Shown: piece by piece, positions 53,578 to 63,954 of the stretch
Position numbering within the stretch: the first letter of the stretch is position 1
Layout of the letters: every line of letters begins with the position of its first letter
DNA from: Novosphingobium guangzhouense
GTDB lineage: Bacteria; Pseudomonadota; Alphaproteobacteria; Sphingomonadales; Sphingomonadaceae
NCBI RefSeq assembly: GCF_002896965.1
Contig: NZ_LYMM01000021.1
Location: 1 to 64,000, forward strand
Length of the DNA: 64,000 nt
Reading direction: 5' to 3'
Notes under the pieces: generated by a model
What the model was told of the DNA's origin: nothing
Database searches by the model: none
Seen by the model: only the letters and a program-made list of their open reading frames with translations
Position numbers and translations under genes: made by a program

Positions 53578-53614
53578 ATTTACGGAAATAGATGTTAATG
53601 TTGCAACGCGGCAA
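53578..53614 (-). promoter_or_regulatory. Probable phaZ promoter with PhaR-like element
   Basis: TTGCAACGCGGCAA at 53601-53614 differs by one base from the element at the phasin promoter (34905-34918). On the minus strand its TTGCAA (53606-53601) can serve as -35, with GTAAAT 17 bases further as -10, about 60 bases before the phaZ start. Confidence 0.5.
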
Positions 53615-53802
53615 TTCCGATTTCAGGCAGGTGATCTTCGCAGAAGAAGCACGTTTGGCCGCGAATCGGGCAGGTTGGTGTTGTGGCGATGCAGCGGGCG
53701 GCATCGATGGCGCCGCCGGCCGCATCCCCGTCAGTGAATCAAAGCTGACCCCGCTCACGGAAGCCTTTTCCTGAAGCGCGCGACGCTGTAAGGCGCGGCG
53801 CC

Positions 53803-55629
<1,827 letters not shown>

Positions 55630-55747
55630 ACGGTCACTGCTTTTTCGCTGGCGTTGCGCGCGCGTGTAACTAAGTTACGCGCCATCGTCGGTCGTTCTGA
55701 TCCGGCCGAAATATCCTGTCGCATCCCCCTTCCGAAAAGGTCACGAC

Positions 55748-57913
55748 ATGCTTCGCATCTCCGGCAGGGCGCTTCTTGCAAGCGCCGCGCTTTCCGTTTT
55801 CGCCTTCACCGCTCCCGTATCCGCGCAGGATGCCGCTCAGAATGCCGCACAGGCCGCTGGCCCGGCTGCGAAGCCTTCGCTGGCGCCGTCTTCGGACTGG
55901 GGCAAGTTCGGCGTCCAGACCCAGTGGATCGACAAGACCGCCAAGCCGGGCGACGATTTCGACGCCTATGTGAACGGCATCTGGAACAAGACCGCCGAAC
56001 TGCCGGCCGACCGTACCCGCTGGGGCTCGTTCATCGAACTGAACGACCTGTCGGAGCAGCGCGTCCACGGCATCCTGGACGAACTCGAAGCCGCGAACCC
56101 GGCCCCCGGTTCGGACGGTGCGCGCATCGCGGCGGCCTACAAGGCGTTCATGGACGTCGATGCGATCAACAAGGCGGGCCTCGCCCCGGCGCGCCCGTAT
56201 CTTGACCGGATCATGGGGGCGAAGACGGCGGCTGACGTGGCGAGCCTGTTCGGCGCACCGGGCTATGCCTCGCCGATCAGCCTCTATGTCGGCGCGGACG
56301 ACAAGCAGAGCGATATCTACGCGCTCAACGCCAATATCGGCGGCATGGGCCTGCCTGATCGCGACTATTACCTGAAGACCGACGCGCGCTCGGTGGAACT
56401 GCGTGACAAGTACAAGGCGTACCTGACCTTCCTGCTCGGCAAGGCCGGTTACGCGGACCCCGCCGCCGCCGCTACGGCAGTGCTGGCGCTGGAAACGCAG
56501 CTTGCCCGCGCCGACTGGGACCGCGCCGCCGCCCGCAACCCGGACCTCACCTATAACAAGGTGCCCGTGGCCGAGTTCGAAGGGCTGGGCGCGCCCGGCA
56601 CCGTCAAGGCGTTCCTGGCTGCCGTCGGCGCCGAAAAGGCAAGCTACGTCCTGGTCGGAGAGATGCCGCCGACGGCTGAGGAGTACAAGAAGGCCGGGAT
56701 CGACCCCGCCAAGGCCGGCGCGCAGTTCGGCCCCGGCATGCCCGCCGTGGTCAAGCTGATCGACAGCACCCCGGTCGCCACCTGGCAGGCCTATCTTGCC
56801 GCGCATTTTCTGAGCGACAACGCCGCCGTGCTGCCTTCGGACATCGATAACGCGCGCTTCGATTTCTACGGCAAGACGCTGTCCGGCCAGCCGGAGCAGC
56901 GCCCCCGCTGGAAGCGCGGCATCGCTGCGGTCGAAGGGATGGCCGGTGAACTTCTCGGCAAGCTTTATGCCGCGAAGTATTTCCCGGCCGAACAGAAGGC
57001 GGCGATGACCGATCTGGTCGCCAACTTGCGCAAGGCGATGGCGGCCAATCTCAAGGATCTGGCATGGATGAGCCCGGTCACCCGCGTCGAGGCGGAGAAG
57101 AAGCTGGACGCCTTCACCCCCAAGATCGGCCAGCCCGACGTGTTCAAGACTTATGAAGGGCTGACCTTCTCCGCCACCGATCCGCTTGGCAACGGCATCG
57201 CCGCGGGCAAGTGGCAGACCGCGTTCGACATGAACCGCATCGGCGGCCCGGTTGACCGCAGCGAATGGGGCATGCTGCCGCAGACGGTGAATGCCTATTA
57301 CAACCCGCCGATGAACGAGATCGTCTTCCCGGCCGCGATACTGCAGCCGCCGTTCTTCAACCTCTCGGCCGACCCGGCGGTAAACTATGGCGGCATCGGC
57401 GCGGTCATCGGCCATGAAATGAGCCACGGCTTCGACGATCAGGGCGCCAAGTACGACGGCACCGGCAACTTGCGCGACTGGTGGACCCCGCAGGATCTGG
57501 CCGCGTTCCAGAAGCTGCAGGACGCACTGGCGAAGCAGTATGATGCCTTCTGCCCGTTCGACGACGGCAAGACCTGCGTGAACGGCCGCCTGACCATGGG
57601 CGAGAACATCGGCGATATCGGCGGCCTCAGCCTTGCCTACCGTGCGTACAAGCTGTCGCTGAACGGCAAGGAAGCCCCGGTGATCGACGGGTTCACAGGC
57701 GACCAGCGCTTCTTCATGGGCTGGGCGCAGGTCTGGCGTTCGAAGGTGCGCGAGGCGCAGGCGCGCCAGTACCTTGTCACCGACCCGCATTCGCCGCCGC
57801 AGTACCGCGTCAACGGCATCGTGCGCAACTTCGACGAATGGTACAAGGCGTTCGGCGTGAAGCCGGGCGACAAGCTATACGTCGCGCCCAGGGACCGCGT
57901 GCGGATCTGGTGA
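55748..57913 (+). CDS. M13 family metallopeptidase
   Basis: The 721-residue protein has a signal peptide (LLASAALSVFAFTAPVSAQ) and the neprilysin-type domain: HEMSH zinc motif at about residue 556, the third ligand in ENIGDIGGL, and the C-terminal DPHSPPQYRVNG segment that binds substrate C-termini. NAYYNPPMNEIVFPAAIL is also typical. It acts on peptides in the periplasm. It is flanked by a strong terminator. Confidence 0.93.
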   Translation: MLRISGRALLASAALSVFAFTAPVSAQDAAQNAAQAAGPAAKPSLAPSSDWGKFGVQTQWIDKTAKPGDDFDAYVNGIWNKTAELPADRTRWGSFIELNDLSEQRVHGILDELEAANPAPGSDGARIAAAYKAFMDVDAINKAGLAPARPYLDRIMGAKTAADVASLFGAPGYASPISLYVGADDKQSDIYALNANIGGMGLPDRDYYLKTDARSVELRDKYKAYLTFLLGKAGYADPAAAATAVLALETQLARADWDRAAARNPDLTYNKVPVAEFEGLGAPGTVKAFLAAVGAEKASYVLVGEMPPTAEEYKKAGIDPAKAGAQFGPGMPAVVKLIDSTPVATWQAYLAAHFLSDNAAVLPSDIDNARFDFYGKTLSGQPEQRPRWKRGIAAVEGMAGELLGKLYAAKYFPAEQKAAMTDLVANLRKAMAANLKDLAWMSPVTRVEAEKKLDAFTPKIGQPDVFKTYEGLTFSATDPLGNGIAAGKWQTAFDMNRIGGPVDRSEWGMLPQTVNAYYNPPMNEIVFPAAILQPPFFNLSADPAVNYGGIGAVIGHEMSHGFDDQGAKYDGTGNLRDWWTPQDLAAFQKLQDALAKQYDAFCPFDDGKTCVNGRLTMGENIGDIGGLSLAYRAYKLSLNGKEAPVIDGFTGDQRFFMGWAQVWRSKVREAQARQYLVTDPHSPPQYRVNGIVRNFDEWYKAFGVKPGDKLYVAPRDRVRIW

Positions 57914-57923
57914 TCGCGCAACT

Positions 57924-57953
57924 CCTCCCCGAGCCCGTCTCGGGGAGGAATTT
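57924..57953 (+). terminator. Terminator of the M13 peptidase gene
   Basis: CCTCCCCGAG and CTCGGGGAGG form a perfect 10-bp stem around CCCGT, followed by AATTT, eleven bases after the stop codon. Confidence 0.75.
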
Positions 57954-58032
57954 GCTCTGCTTACCTCACAATTCCGCAATGCAGCACGTCCCCGGTTGAC
58001 TTGGCCGCACGGTACGGCATGACCTCCAACCC

Positions 58033-58845
58033 ATGGACCTTACCCTTACCGCGATCCTCCTCGGCATTGTCGAGGGCCTCACCGAGTTCCTGCCCGTCTC
58101 ATCGACCGGCCATCTCATCCTTGCCACCCGCCTGTTCGGCTATGATTCGGCGCTCTGGTCAACCTTCAACATCGTCATCCAGCTGGGCGCGATCCTGGCC
58201 GTGATCGTGCAGTTCTGGCGCACGTTCTGGGCGGTGGGCATGGGGCTGCTCAAGCTCAACCCCACTTCGATCCGCTTCGTGCGCAACGTGCTGCTGGCGT
58301 TCATTCCTTCCGCCATCCTCGGCCTGCTGCTCAACGACTTCATCGAGGGACTGCTGGGCGAACCCGGCGTGGTCGCATGGGCGCTGATCATCGGCGGCAT
58401 CGCGATCCTGGGCATCGAAAAGGTGGCCAAACCCGGCCCGCTTACTGGCGTTGCCGAACTTCCCGCCCGCCAGTGCATCGGCGTCGGTCTGGCGCAGTGC
58501 CTGGCGATGGTGCCCGGCGTCAGCCGTTCGGGCGCGACGATCATGGGCGCGCTGTTGATGGGGATCGAACGTCGCACGGCGGCAGAGTTCAGCTTTTTCC
58601 TGGCCGTTCCCACCATGATCGGCGCGACGACGCTGGAACTGCTCAAGCATCATGACGCGCTGATGAGCGGCGCCGGCCCGGTCGGCTGGAACGAGATCGC
58701 GATCGGCTTCGTTGTGTCGTTCATCGTCGCGCTGGTGGTGATCAAGGCGTTCATGGCCTTTGTCAGCAAGTCCGGTTTCGCCCCCTTCGCATGGTATCGC
58801 ATTGTCGCCGGCGTCATCGCGCTGGTCCTGCTTTCGAGGGTGTAA
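58033..58845 (+). CDS. uppP: Undecaprenyl-diphosphate phosphatase
   Basis: UppP (BacA) recycles the lipid carrier of cell-wall synthesis. The 270-residue membrane protein has the two conserved boxes EGLTEFLPVSSTGHLIL and MVPGVSRSGATIMGALLMG with the family's active-site Glu, Ser and Arg. The ppk2 gene follows after four bases and is probably co-transcribed. Confidence 0.95.
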   Translation: MDLTLTAILLGIVEGLTEFLPVSSTGHLILATRLFGYDSALWSTFNIVIQLGAILAVIVQFWRTFWAVGMGLLKLNPTSIRFVRNVLLAFIPSAILGLLLNDFIEGLLGEPGVVAWALIIGGIAILGIEKVAKPGPLTGVAELPARQCIGVGLAQCLAMVPGVSRSGATIMGALLMGIERRTAAEFSFFLAVPTMIGATTLELLKHHDALMSGAGPVGWNEIAIGFVVSFIVALVVIKAFMAFVSKSGFAPFAWYRIVAGVIALVLLSRV

Positions 58846-58849
58846 GACC

Positions 58850-59638
58850 ATGAGCAACGGGGAGAAACTCGGCCGCAAGGACTACGAGAAACTCCTCGAC
58901 CCGATGGAGCAGGAGCTTGTCGGCATGGCGCGCTGGGCACAAGTGTCCGGCGCGCGCATCGTGGTCCTGTTCGAAGGACGCGACACGGCGGGCAAGGGTG
59001 GCGCCATCAAGGCCGTGTCCGGCCAGCTCAACCCCCGCCAGTGCCGCACCGTGGCCCTTGCCGCGCCGAGCGAGCGTGAAAGGGGGCAGTGGTACTTCCA
59101 GCGCTATATCGAACACCTGCCCAGCCGCGGCGAGATCGTGCTGTTCGACCGTTCGTGGTACAATCGCGCGGGCGTGGAACGGGTGATGGGCTATGCCTCT
59201 CAGGCAGAAGTAGAGGCGTTCCTGCGCCATGCGCCGACTTTCGAGAAGATGCTGGTTGATGACGGCATCCACTTGTTCAAGTACTGGCTGGCCTGCGATC
59301 AGGAGAAGCAGGAAGAACGCCTGCACGAACGGCTGGAAGACCCGCTCAAGCGCTGGAAGCTGTCGCCCGTCGATATCGCCGCGCGGGAGAAGTACGCCGA
59401 CTACACCCTTGCGCGCGAGGCGATGCTGGAAGCGACGCACACCGCGCATGCCCCCTGGACGCTGGTGGATTTCAACGACCAGCGCCTTGGCCGCCTGACC
59501 CTGATTCGCGACCTGCTGGCGCGGCTGCCCGATACGAAGGTGGAGGCGCCCGAACTGGACCTGCCGCCGCTCGACACGGACCCCCGGCACGAGAAATTCG
59601 GCGTTCTTGAGCCGTTGAAGCCGTTTCCGATCTCCTGA
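58850..59638 (+). CDS. ppk2: Polyphosphate kinase 2
   Basis: PPK2 moves phosphate between polyphosphate and nucleotides. The 262-residue protein is a one-domain class I type: Walker A-like VLFEGRDTAGKGGAIKAVSG, the lid YFQRYIEHLP, and Walker B-like FDRSWYNRAGVERVMGY. I chose ATG 58850, just after the uppP stop; a longer frame overlaps uppP. The nucleotide preference (ADP or GDP) is not clear. Confidence 0.93.
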   Translation: MSNGEKLGRKDYEKLLDPMEQELVGMARWAQVSGARIVVLFEGRDTAGKGGAIKAVSGQLNPRQCRTVALAAPSERERGQWYFQRYIEHLPSRGEIVLFDRSWYNRAGVERVMGYASQAEVEAFLRHAPTFEKMLVDDGIHLFKYWLACDQEKQEERLHERLEDPLKRWKLSPVDIAAREKYADYTLAREAMLEATHTAHAPWTLVDFNDQRLGRLTLIRDLLARLPDTKVEAPELDLPPLDTDPRHEKFGVLEPLKPFPIS

Positions 59639-59794
59639 ATTGCAGGCGAATCGGCGGCGCGCGCTTGACTTTGCAGGGCCAATCCAGCAAGGGGCGCAAC
59701 CTTGAAGGGCGGCGCCTTGGTGTCGCCCCTTTATGATTTGTCGTAACGCCGGCCTGCCAGGGCGGCTGCAACTTAGAAAGTACAGGATACCGCC

Positions 59795-59962
59795 ATGGCG
59801 AAGCCCGCAACCGTCAAGATCCGTCTTGTCTCGACCGCCGACACCGGCTTTTTCTACGTGACCAAGAAGAATCCGCGGAACACGACCGAAAAGTTCAGCT
59901 TCAAGAAGTATGACCCGGTCGTGCGCAAGCACGTCGAGTTCAAGGAAGCCAAGATCAAGTAA
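59795..59962 (+). CDS. rpmG: 50S ribosomal protein L33
   Basis: A 55-codon gene encodes [20 protein letters not shown], followed by [20 protein letters not shown] and [15 protein letters not shown], the alphaproteobacterial form of L33 without the zinc-binding cysteines. Length and sequence are normal. It stands alone, 156 bases after ppk2. Confidence 0.96.
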   Translation: MAKPATVKIRLVSTADTGFFYVTKKNPRNTTEKFSFKKYDPVVRKHVEFKEAKIK

Positions 59963-60004
59963 GGTTCACGGTCGGTTCAAGGCTGTGCACCCAACGGGAA
60001 AGCC

Positions 60005-60661
60005 ATGAACCACGTGAAGAAAACCTTTCGATCCTGCGTAAGCGCGGCCGCTTTGGCCGCGCTTTCCGTTCCTGCCACACTGATTCCGGTTCAGGCGATC
60101 GCTGCCGCTCCGGACGATGCCAAGCAGCTCGACCAGGCGGTCGCGGCGTTGCGCGCCATCGATTCGATGAAGGCGGACTTCGTGCAGACCGACCGCTCGG
60201 GCGGGTCGGTCAGCGGCGTGCTGACCCTCAAGCGTCCCGGCAAGATCCGCTTCCAGTACCAGAAAAGCGCCGAGATGCTGATCGTCGGCGACGGCAAGGC
60301 GCTTACCTTCATCGACTATTCGGTGCGGCAGGTGCAGCGCTGGCCGATCAAGAACAGCCCGCTCGGCGCCCTGCTCGATCCCAGCCGCGATGTGGCGAAG
60401 TACGGCAAGGTGCTGCAGACCGGCAATCCCAACGTCACCAGCATCGAAGTGCGCGATCGCTCGCATCCCGAATATGGGGTGATCACCCTGATCTTCACGC
60501 GCAAGCCCTCCGCACCGGGCGGGCTGGAGCTGACCTATTGGGTCGCGCTCGATTCGCAGAACAAGCGCACGACCATCAGCCTGTCCAACCAGCGTTACGG
60601 CGTGCCGGTCACCGATAACGACTTCCGCTGGACCGACCCGCGCCCGCGCAATCGTCATTGA
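60005..60661 (+). CDS. lolA: Outer-membrane lipoprotein carrier protein LolA
   Basis: LolA carries lipoproteins across the periplasm. The 218-residue protein has a signal peptide (SAAALAALSVPATLIPVQAIA), then the LolA fold: LDQAVAALRAIDSMKADFVQ, LTLKRPGKIRFQY and SLSNQRYGVPVTDNDFRW. It follows rpmG by 42 bases in the same direction and may be partly co-transcribed. Confidence 0.88.
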   Translation: MNHVKKTFRSCVSAAALAALSVPATLIPVQAIAAAPDDAKQLDQAVAALRAIDSMKADFVQTDRSGGSVSGVLTLKRPGKIRFQYQKSAEMLIVGDGKALTFIDYSVRQVQRWPIKNSPLGALLDPSRDVAKYGKVLQTGNPNVTSIEVRDRSHPEYGVITLIFTRKPSAPGGLELTYWVALDSQNKRTTISLSNQRYGVPVTDNDFRWTDPRPRNRH

Positions 60662-60757
60662 CGACCCGCGGCGACAATCGTCGACCAAAAGGGGCGCTTT
60701 GTCGCTGAATGTGCGCTGCTGGCGACAAACGGCGACAGTTTTCTGAACTTCGTTCAC

Positions 60758-60787
60758 TTGGCAGTCAGGAGACGCACCCCATATAGG
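60758..60787 (+). promoter_or_regulatory. Promoter of the candidate small RNA
   Basis: TTGGCA (60758-60763) and TATAGG (60782-60787) are 18 bases apart. Transcription would begin near 60793, at the base of a long hairpin. Confidence 0.45.
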
Positions 60788-60792
60788 TCTTG

Positions 60793-60915
60793 TCAGAACG
60801 GTTTGAGGCGGGTTTCCCCCCTGTTGCCCGCGCCTCCTGAGTGACCGTTCTGATAAACTAGCGTGACGAACGCTTACAGGAACCCTCGAGCCTCTGCCCC
60901 CGGCTCGAGGGTTTT
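60793..60915 (+). ncRNA. Candidate structured small RNA
   Basis: The segment has no reading frame but a strong fold: TCAGAACGGT (60793-60802) pairs with ACCGTTCTGA (60844-60853), and inside it GAGGCG (60805-60810) pairs with CGCCTC (60831-60836). A 12-bp terminator hairpin ends it. A transcript of about 120 bases with its own promoter would result. I do not recognise a known family; 6S RNA would be longer and sits elsewhere. Confidence 0.5.
60881..60915 (+). terminator. Strong Rho-independent terminator
   Basis: AACCCTCGAGCC and GGCTCGAGGGTT form a perfect 12-bp stem around a 9-base loop; four T close the arm and its 3' side. It ends either lolA transcripts or the candidate small RNA. Confidence 0.85.
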
Positions 60916-60917
60916 CT

Positions 60918-61062
60918 GTTGGGTGGCCGTATTTTGCCCCATGCCGGGCTGCGAACGGCACCGTTCTGCGCTTCCGGTGCTCACGGCCAGAAGGCCGCTG
61001 CGCTCCGGTTCTCGACCGGCACCATTCTCGCTCCGGCCTGAGACAAAATCCGGCCACCCAAC
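60918..61062. repeat. MITE/REP-like element with terminal inverted repeats
   Basis: GTTGGGTGGCCGTATTTTG (60918-60936) and CAAAATCCGGCCACCCAAC (61044-61062) are inverted copies with one mismatch over 19 bases, enclosing about 107 bases rich in short GGCC and ACCGG palindromes without a gene. I recall similar intergenic sequences in sphingomonad genomes. The remaining bases up to xthA hold a short tandem GGCAGGCTTACCGG-like repeat. Confidence 0.65.
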
Positions 61063-61192
61063 CCGCCGCGGCGATTCCCGCTGTCTTGCCGGGACAGGCT
61101 TACCGGGGCAGGCTTACCGGCAGCGGGGCACCCTCGGTTTACGCGAGGCCGGGGACTGGCAATTCCCCCAAGCCGTCCCTAAAGCCACGCCC

Positions 61193-61981
61193 ATGAAGAT
61201 CGCCACCTGGAACATCAATTCCGTCCGCCTGCGCATCGACCAGGTCGAACGTTTCCTTACCGAGCAGGCGCCCGACGTGCTGTGCCTGCAGGAGATCAAG
61301 GTCGCGGAGCATCTGTTCCCGCACGAGATGTTCGAGCGCCTCGGCTATACCCACCGCGCGATCCATGGGCAGAAAGGCTACCATGGCGTGGCGACGGTCT
61401 CGAAAGTGCCGTTCCGCGATTTCTCGAAGCATGACTGGCAGGACAACGGCGAGGCCCGCCACATCGGCGTGGAGCTGCTGGGGCCGGGGCAGGGCATGGT
61501 GCTGGAGAACGTCTATATCCCTGCCGGCGGCGATGTGGCCGACCGCGAGGTGAACCCCAAGTTCGGCCAGAAGCTGGACTTCCTCGAACGCATGACCCGC
61601 TGGGCCGACCGGATCGATCGCCCCACGCTGATAGTCGGCGATTTCAACATCGCCCCGCTGGAATGCGATGTCTACGATCACAAGGCCCTGCTCAAGGTCG
61701 TCAGCCATACGCCGATCGAGGTGGAGACGCTCAAGCGGCTGCAGGACGCGGCAGGCTTCGACGATCTGGGCCGCCGCTTCATCCCGGCGCCCGAACGCAA
61801 CTATTCCTGGTGGTCCTACCGCAGCTACTGGCGCCAGAAGGACCAGGGCCGCCGCCTTGACCACATGTGGGCCTCGCCCGATCTGGCCCCGCAGGCACGC
61901 GGGCATCACTTCGTCGAAGAAACCCGCCGCTGGGAACAGCCGAGCGATCATATCCCGCTTGTCACCGAGTTCGAACTCTGA
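61193..61981 (+). CDS. xthA: Exodeoxyribonuclease III
   Basis: This 262-residue AP endonuclease of base excision repair starts MKIATWNINSVRLRI and has LCLQEIKV with the metal-binding Glu, GDFNIAPLECDVYD with catalytic Asp and Asn, and the closing WEQPSDHIPLVTEFEL with Asp and His. I chose ATG 61193, where the family begins. The unusually long upstream gap comes from the repeat element before it. Confidence 0.95.
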   Translation: MKIATWNINSVRLRIDQVERFLTEQAPDVLCLQEIKVAEHLFPHEMFERLGYTHRAIHGQKGYHGVATVSKVPFRDFSKHDWQDNGEARHIGVELLGPGQGMVLENVYIPAGGDVADREVNPKFGQKLDFLERMTRWADRIDRPTLIVGDFNIAPLECDVYDHKALLKVVSHTPIEVETLKRLQDAAGFDDLGRRFIPAPERNYSWWSYRSYWRQKDQGRRLDHMWASPDLAPQARGHHFVEETRRWEQPSDHIPLVTEFEL

Positions 61982-62007
61982 ACGCGGGTCCTGCCTCCAC
62001 CCGCCGC

Positions 62008-63051
62008 GTGGCGCTGGCGCTCGATGCGCTGCGTCATGGCTGGCCGATTCGGGTTGCGGGGCAAGTCCTGCTGCCTGCAGAGACGGCATTCGCCCCCGGC
62101 GCCACCGCGCCGCGCATGCTGATTTCCGCCGCGCGCGCCGTCACGCTGAAGCTGGCCAACCAGCGCGAGGCCGCCGTGCCCGAAGCGCCGGTCCTGATTC
62201 GCGCCGCCGAGCCTTTCGACCTCGACACCGCGCGCGCGGTGGCCGATCCGGCGCTGGACCTTGCCTATCCGATGAAGGGCCCCTTCGCGGCCGAGCCTAT
62301 CGAGGATGCAGATGCCGCGCGCACCGCGATGGAACTGGCGCGACTGGCAGGCATCCTGCCCGCCTTCCTGGTAGTGCCGCCTCATGCGGACGAAGTGCAG
62401 GACGTATCCGGCGCCGATCTTGCCGCGTGGAAGGACACCGCGCACCTTGCGATCGCATCGCGCGCGCGGTTGCCGGTGGCGGCGGCGGAGAATGCCGAGA
62501 TCGTCGCCTTCCGTGCGCTCGACGATCTTCGCGAACATGTCGCGCTGGTCATCGGGACGCAGGACGGCGATCGGCCGCCGCTGGTGCGCCTCCATTCCGA
62601 ATGCCTGACGGGCGACATCCTGGGCAGCCTCAAGTGTGACTGCGGGCCGCAGCTGAACGCGGCGCTGCGGGCCATGGCGGCGGAAGCGTCGGGGGAGTCC
62701 GGGCAGGGCGGCTGGGGCATACTGCTGTACTTGCGGCAGGAAGGGCGCGGCATCGGCCTCGTCAACAAGCTGCGCGCCTATGCGCTGCAGGATGTCGGCT
62801 ATGATACCGTGGACGCCAACAACCGCCTTGGCCTGCCGACCGAGGCACGCGATTTCCCGGTGGCCGCACGAATGCTCGACCTGCTGGGCGTTCCCGCGAT
62901 TCGCCTGATGACGAACAACCCGGCCAAAGTCGCCGCGTTGCAGGGCGTCGGCGTCGAAGTGGTGGAGCGGGTGCCGCACCAGCTGCCGCCCAACCCGCAC
63001 AACGCCCGCTACCTGGAAACCAAGCGCGATCGCACGGGGCATATCCTCTGA
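62008..63051 (+). CDS. ribA: GTP cyclohydrolase II with N-terminal extension
   Basis: RibA opens the ring of GTP in the first step of riboflavin synthesis. The C-terminal half has the zinc site HSECLTGDILGSLKCDCGPQ, LRQEGRGIGLVNKLRAYALQ and YDTVDANNRLGLP. The N-terminal 150 residues resemble the degenerate extension known from alphaproteobacterial RibA. The start is unsure: GTG 62008 is the first plausible start after xthA, without a clear ribosome site; the frame is open further upstream. Confidence 0.9.
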   Translation: MALALDALRHGWPIRVAGQVLLPAETAFAPGATAPRMLISAARAVTLKLANQREAAVPEAPVLIRAAEPFDLDTARAVADPALDLAYPMKGPFAAEPIEDADAARTAMELARLAGILPAFLVVPPHADEVQDVSGADLAAWKDTAHLAIASRARLPVAAAENAEIVAFRALDDLREHVALVIGTQDGDRPPLVRLHSECLTGDILGSLKCDCGPQLNAALRAMAAEASGESGQGGWGILLYLRQEGRGIGLVNKLRAYALQDVGYDTVDANNRLGLPTEARDFPVAARMLDLLGVPAIRLMTNNPAKVAALQGVGVEVVERVPHQLPPNPHNARYLETKRDRTGHIL

Positions 63052-63088
63052 GATTGCGCAGGGCCGCGAACGCCCTATCTAGCGCCTG

Positions 63089-63901
63089 ATGCCTGAACTT
63101 CCCGAAGTCGAAACCACGGTGCGCGGCCTTGAGCGTTTTCTCGATGGCGAACGCATAGCGCGCGTCACGCTCAATCGCGCGGACCTGCGCCGTCCGTTCC
63201 CGCCCGATCTTGTGCAGGTGCTGACCGGCGCGCGCGTAACCGGGATGGGGCGGCGCGCGAAATACGGTCTTATCCATACCGACCGCGAACAGACCATGGT
63301 GTTCCACCTTGGCATGTCCGGTCGCTGGCGGATCGAGCCCGAGGCGCCTGACAAGCATGATCATCTCGTGCTGGAGACGGGGGCGGGCCACGTACTTGCG
63401 CTTAACGACGCGCGGCGGTTCGGTTCGGTGGACCTTGTGCCCACGGCGGGGCTGGATGCCTGGGGCGCCTTCGCGACGCTGGGGCCCGAGCCGCTGGGTG
63501 ATGACCTGACCCCGGCGCATCTGCGCGCCGCCTTCGCCGGGCGTATCGCGCCGATCAAGCAGATGCTGCTTGATCAGACGATCGTGGCGGGGCTGGGCAA
63601 CATCTATGTGTGCGAGGCGCTGTTCCGTTCGGGCATTCGGCCGGACAAGGAAGCCGGGCGCGTAAGCGGACCGGCGCTGGGCAGGCTGGTGCCCGCGATC
63701 AAGCAGGTGCTGGGCGAATCGATCGCGGCGGGCGGATCGACGATCAAGGACTACGCGCAGCCCAATGGCGAACTCGGCTACTTCGCGGCGTCGTGGCAGG
63801 TCTATGGGCGTGAGGGCGACCCTTGCGGCTGCGGGGCGCCGGTGCTGCGCTTCGTGCAGGGCGGCAGGAGCACGTTCTGGTGCCGCAAGTGCCAGAAATA
63901 G
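63089..63901 (+). CDS. mutM: Formamidopyrimidine-DNA glycosylase
   Basis: MutM removes 8-oxoguanine. The 270-residue protein starts MPELPEVETTVRGLERFL with the catalytic Pro and Glu, has the H2TH region LLDQTIVAGLGNIYVCEALF, and ends in the zinc finger GCGAPVLRF...TFWCRKCQK. It follows ribA by 37 bases. In many alphaproteobacteria mutM lies close to rpsT and dnaA. Confidence 0.96.
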   Translation: MPELPEVETTVRGLERFLDGERIARVTLNRADLRRPFPPDLVQVLTGARVTGMGRRAKYGLIHTDREQTMVFHLGMSGRWRIEPEAPDKHDHLVLETGAGHVLALNDARRFGSVDLVPTAGLDAWGAFATLGPEPLGDDLTPAHLRAAFAGRIAPIKQMLLDQTIVAGLGNIYVCEALFRSGIRPDKEAGRVSGPALGRLVPAIKQVLGESIAAGGSTIKDYAQPNGELGYFAASWQVYGREGDPCGCGAPVLRFVQGGRSTFWCRKCQK

Positions 63902-63925
63902 GCGGTTTCGCGCCAATGCCTCGGG

Positions 63926-63954
63926 TTGACGGAACCCGGCTTGAACTGTAAGGG
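63926..63954 (+). promoter_or_regulatory. Probable promoter of the gene beyond the right edge
   Basis: TTGACG (63926-63931) and TAAGGG (63949-63954) are 17 bases apart. A gene starting after 64000 would be its target, possibly rpsT by comparison with other alphaproteobacteria. Confidence 0.4.
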
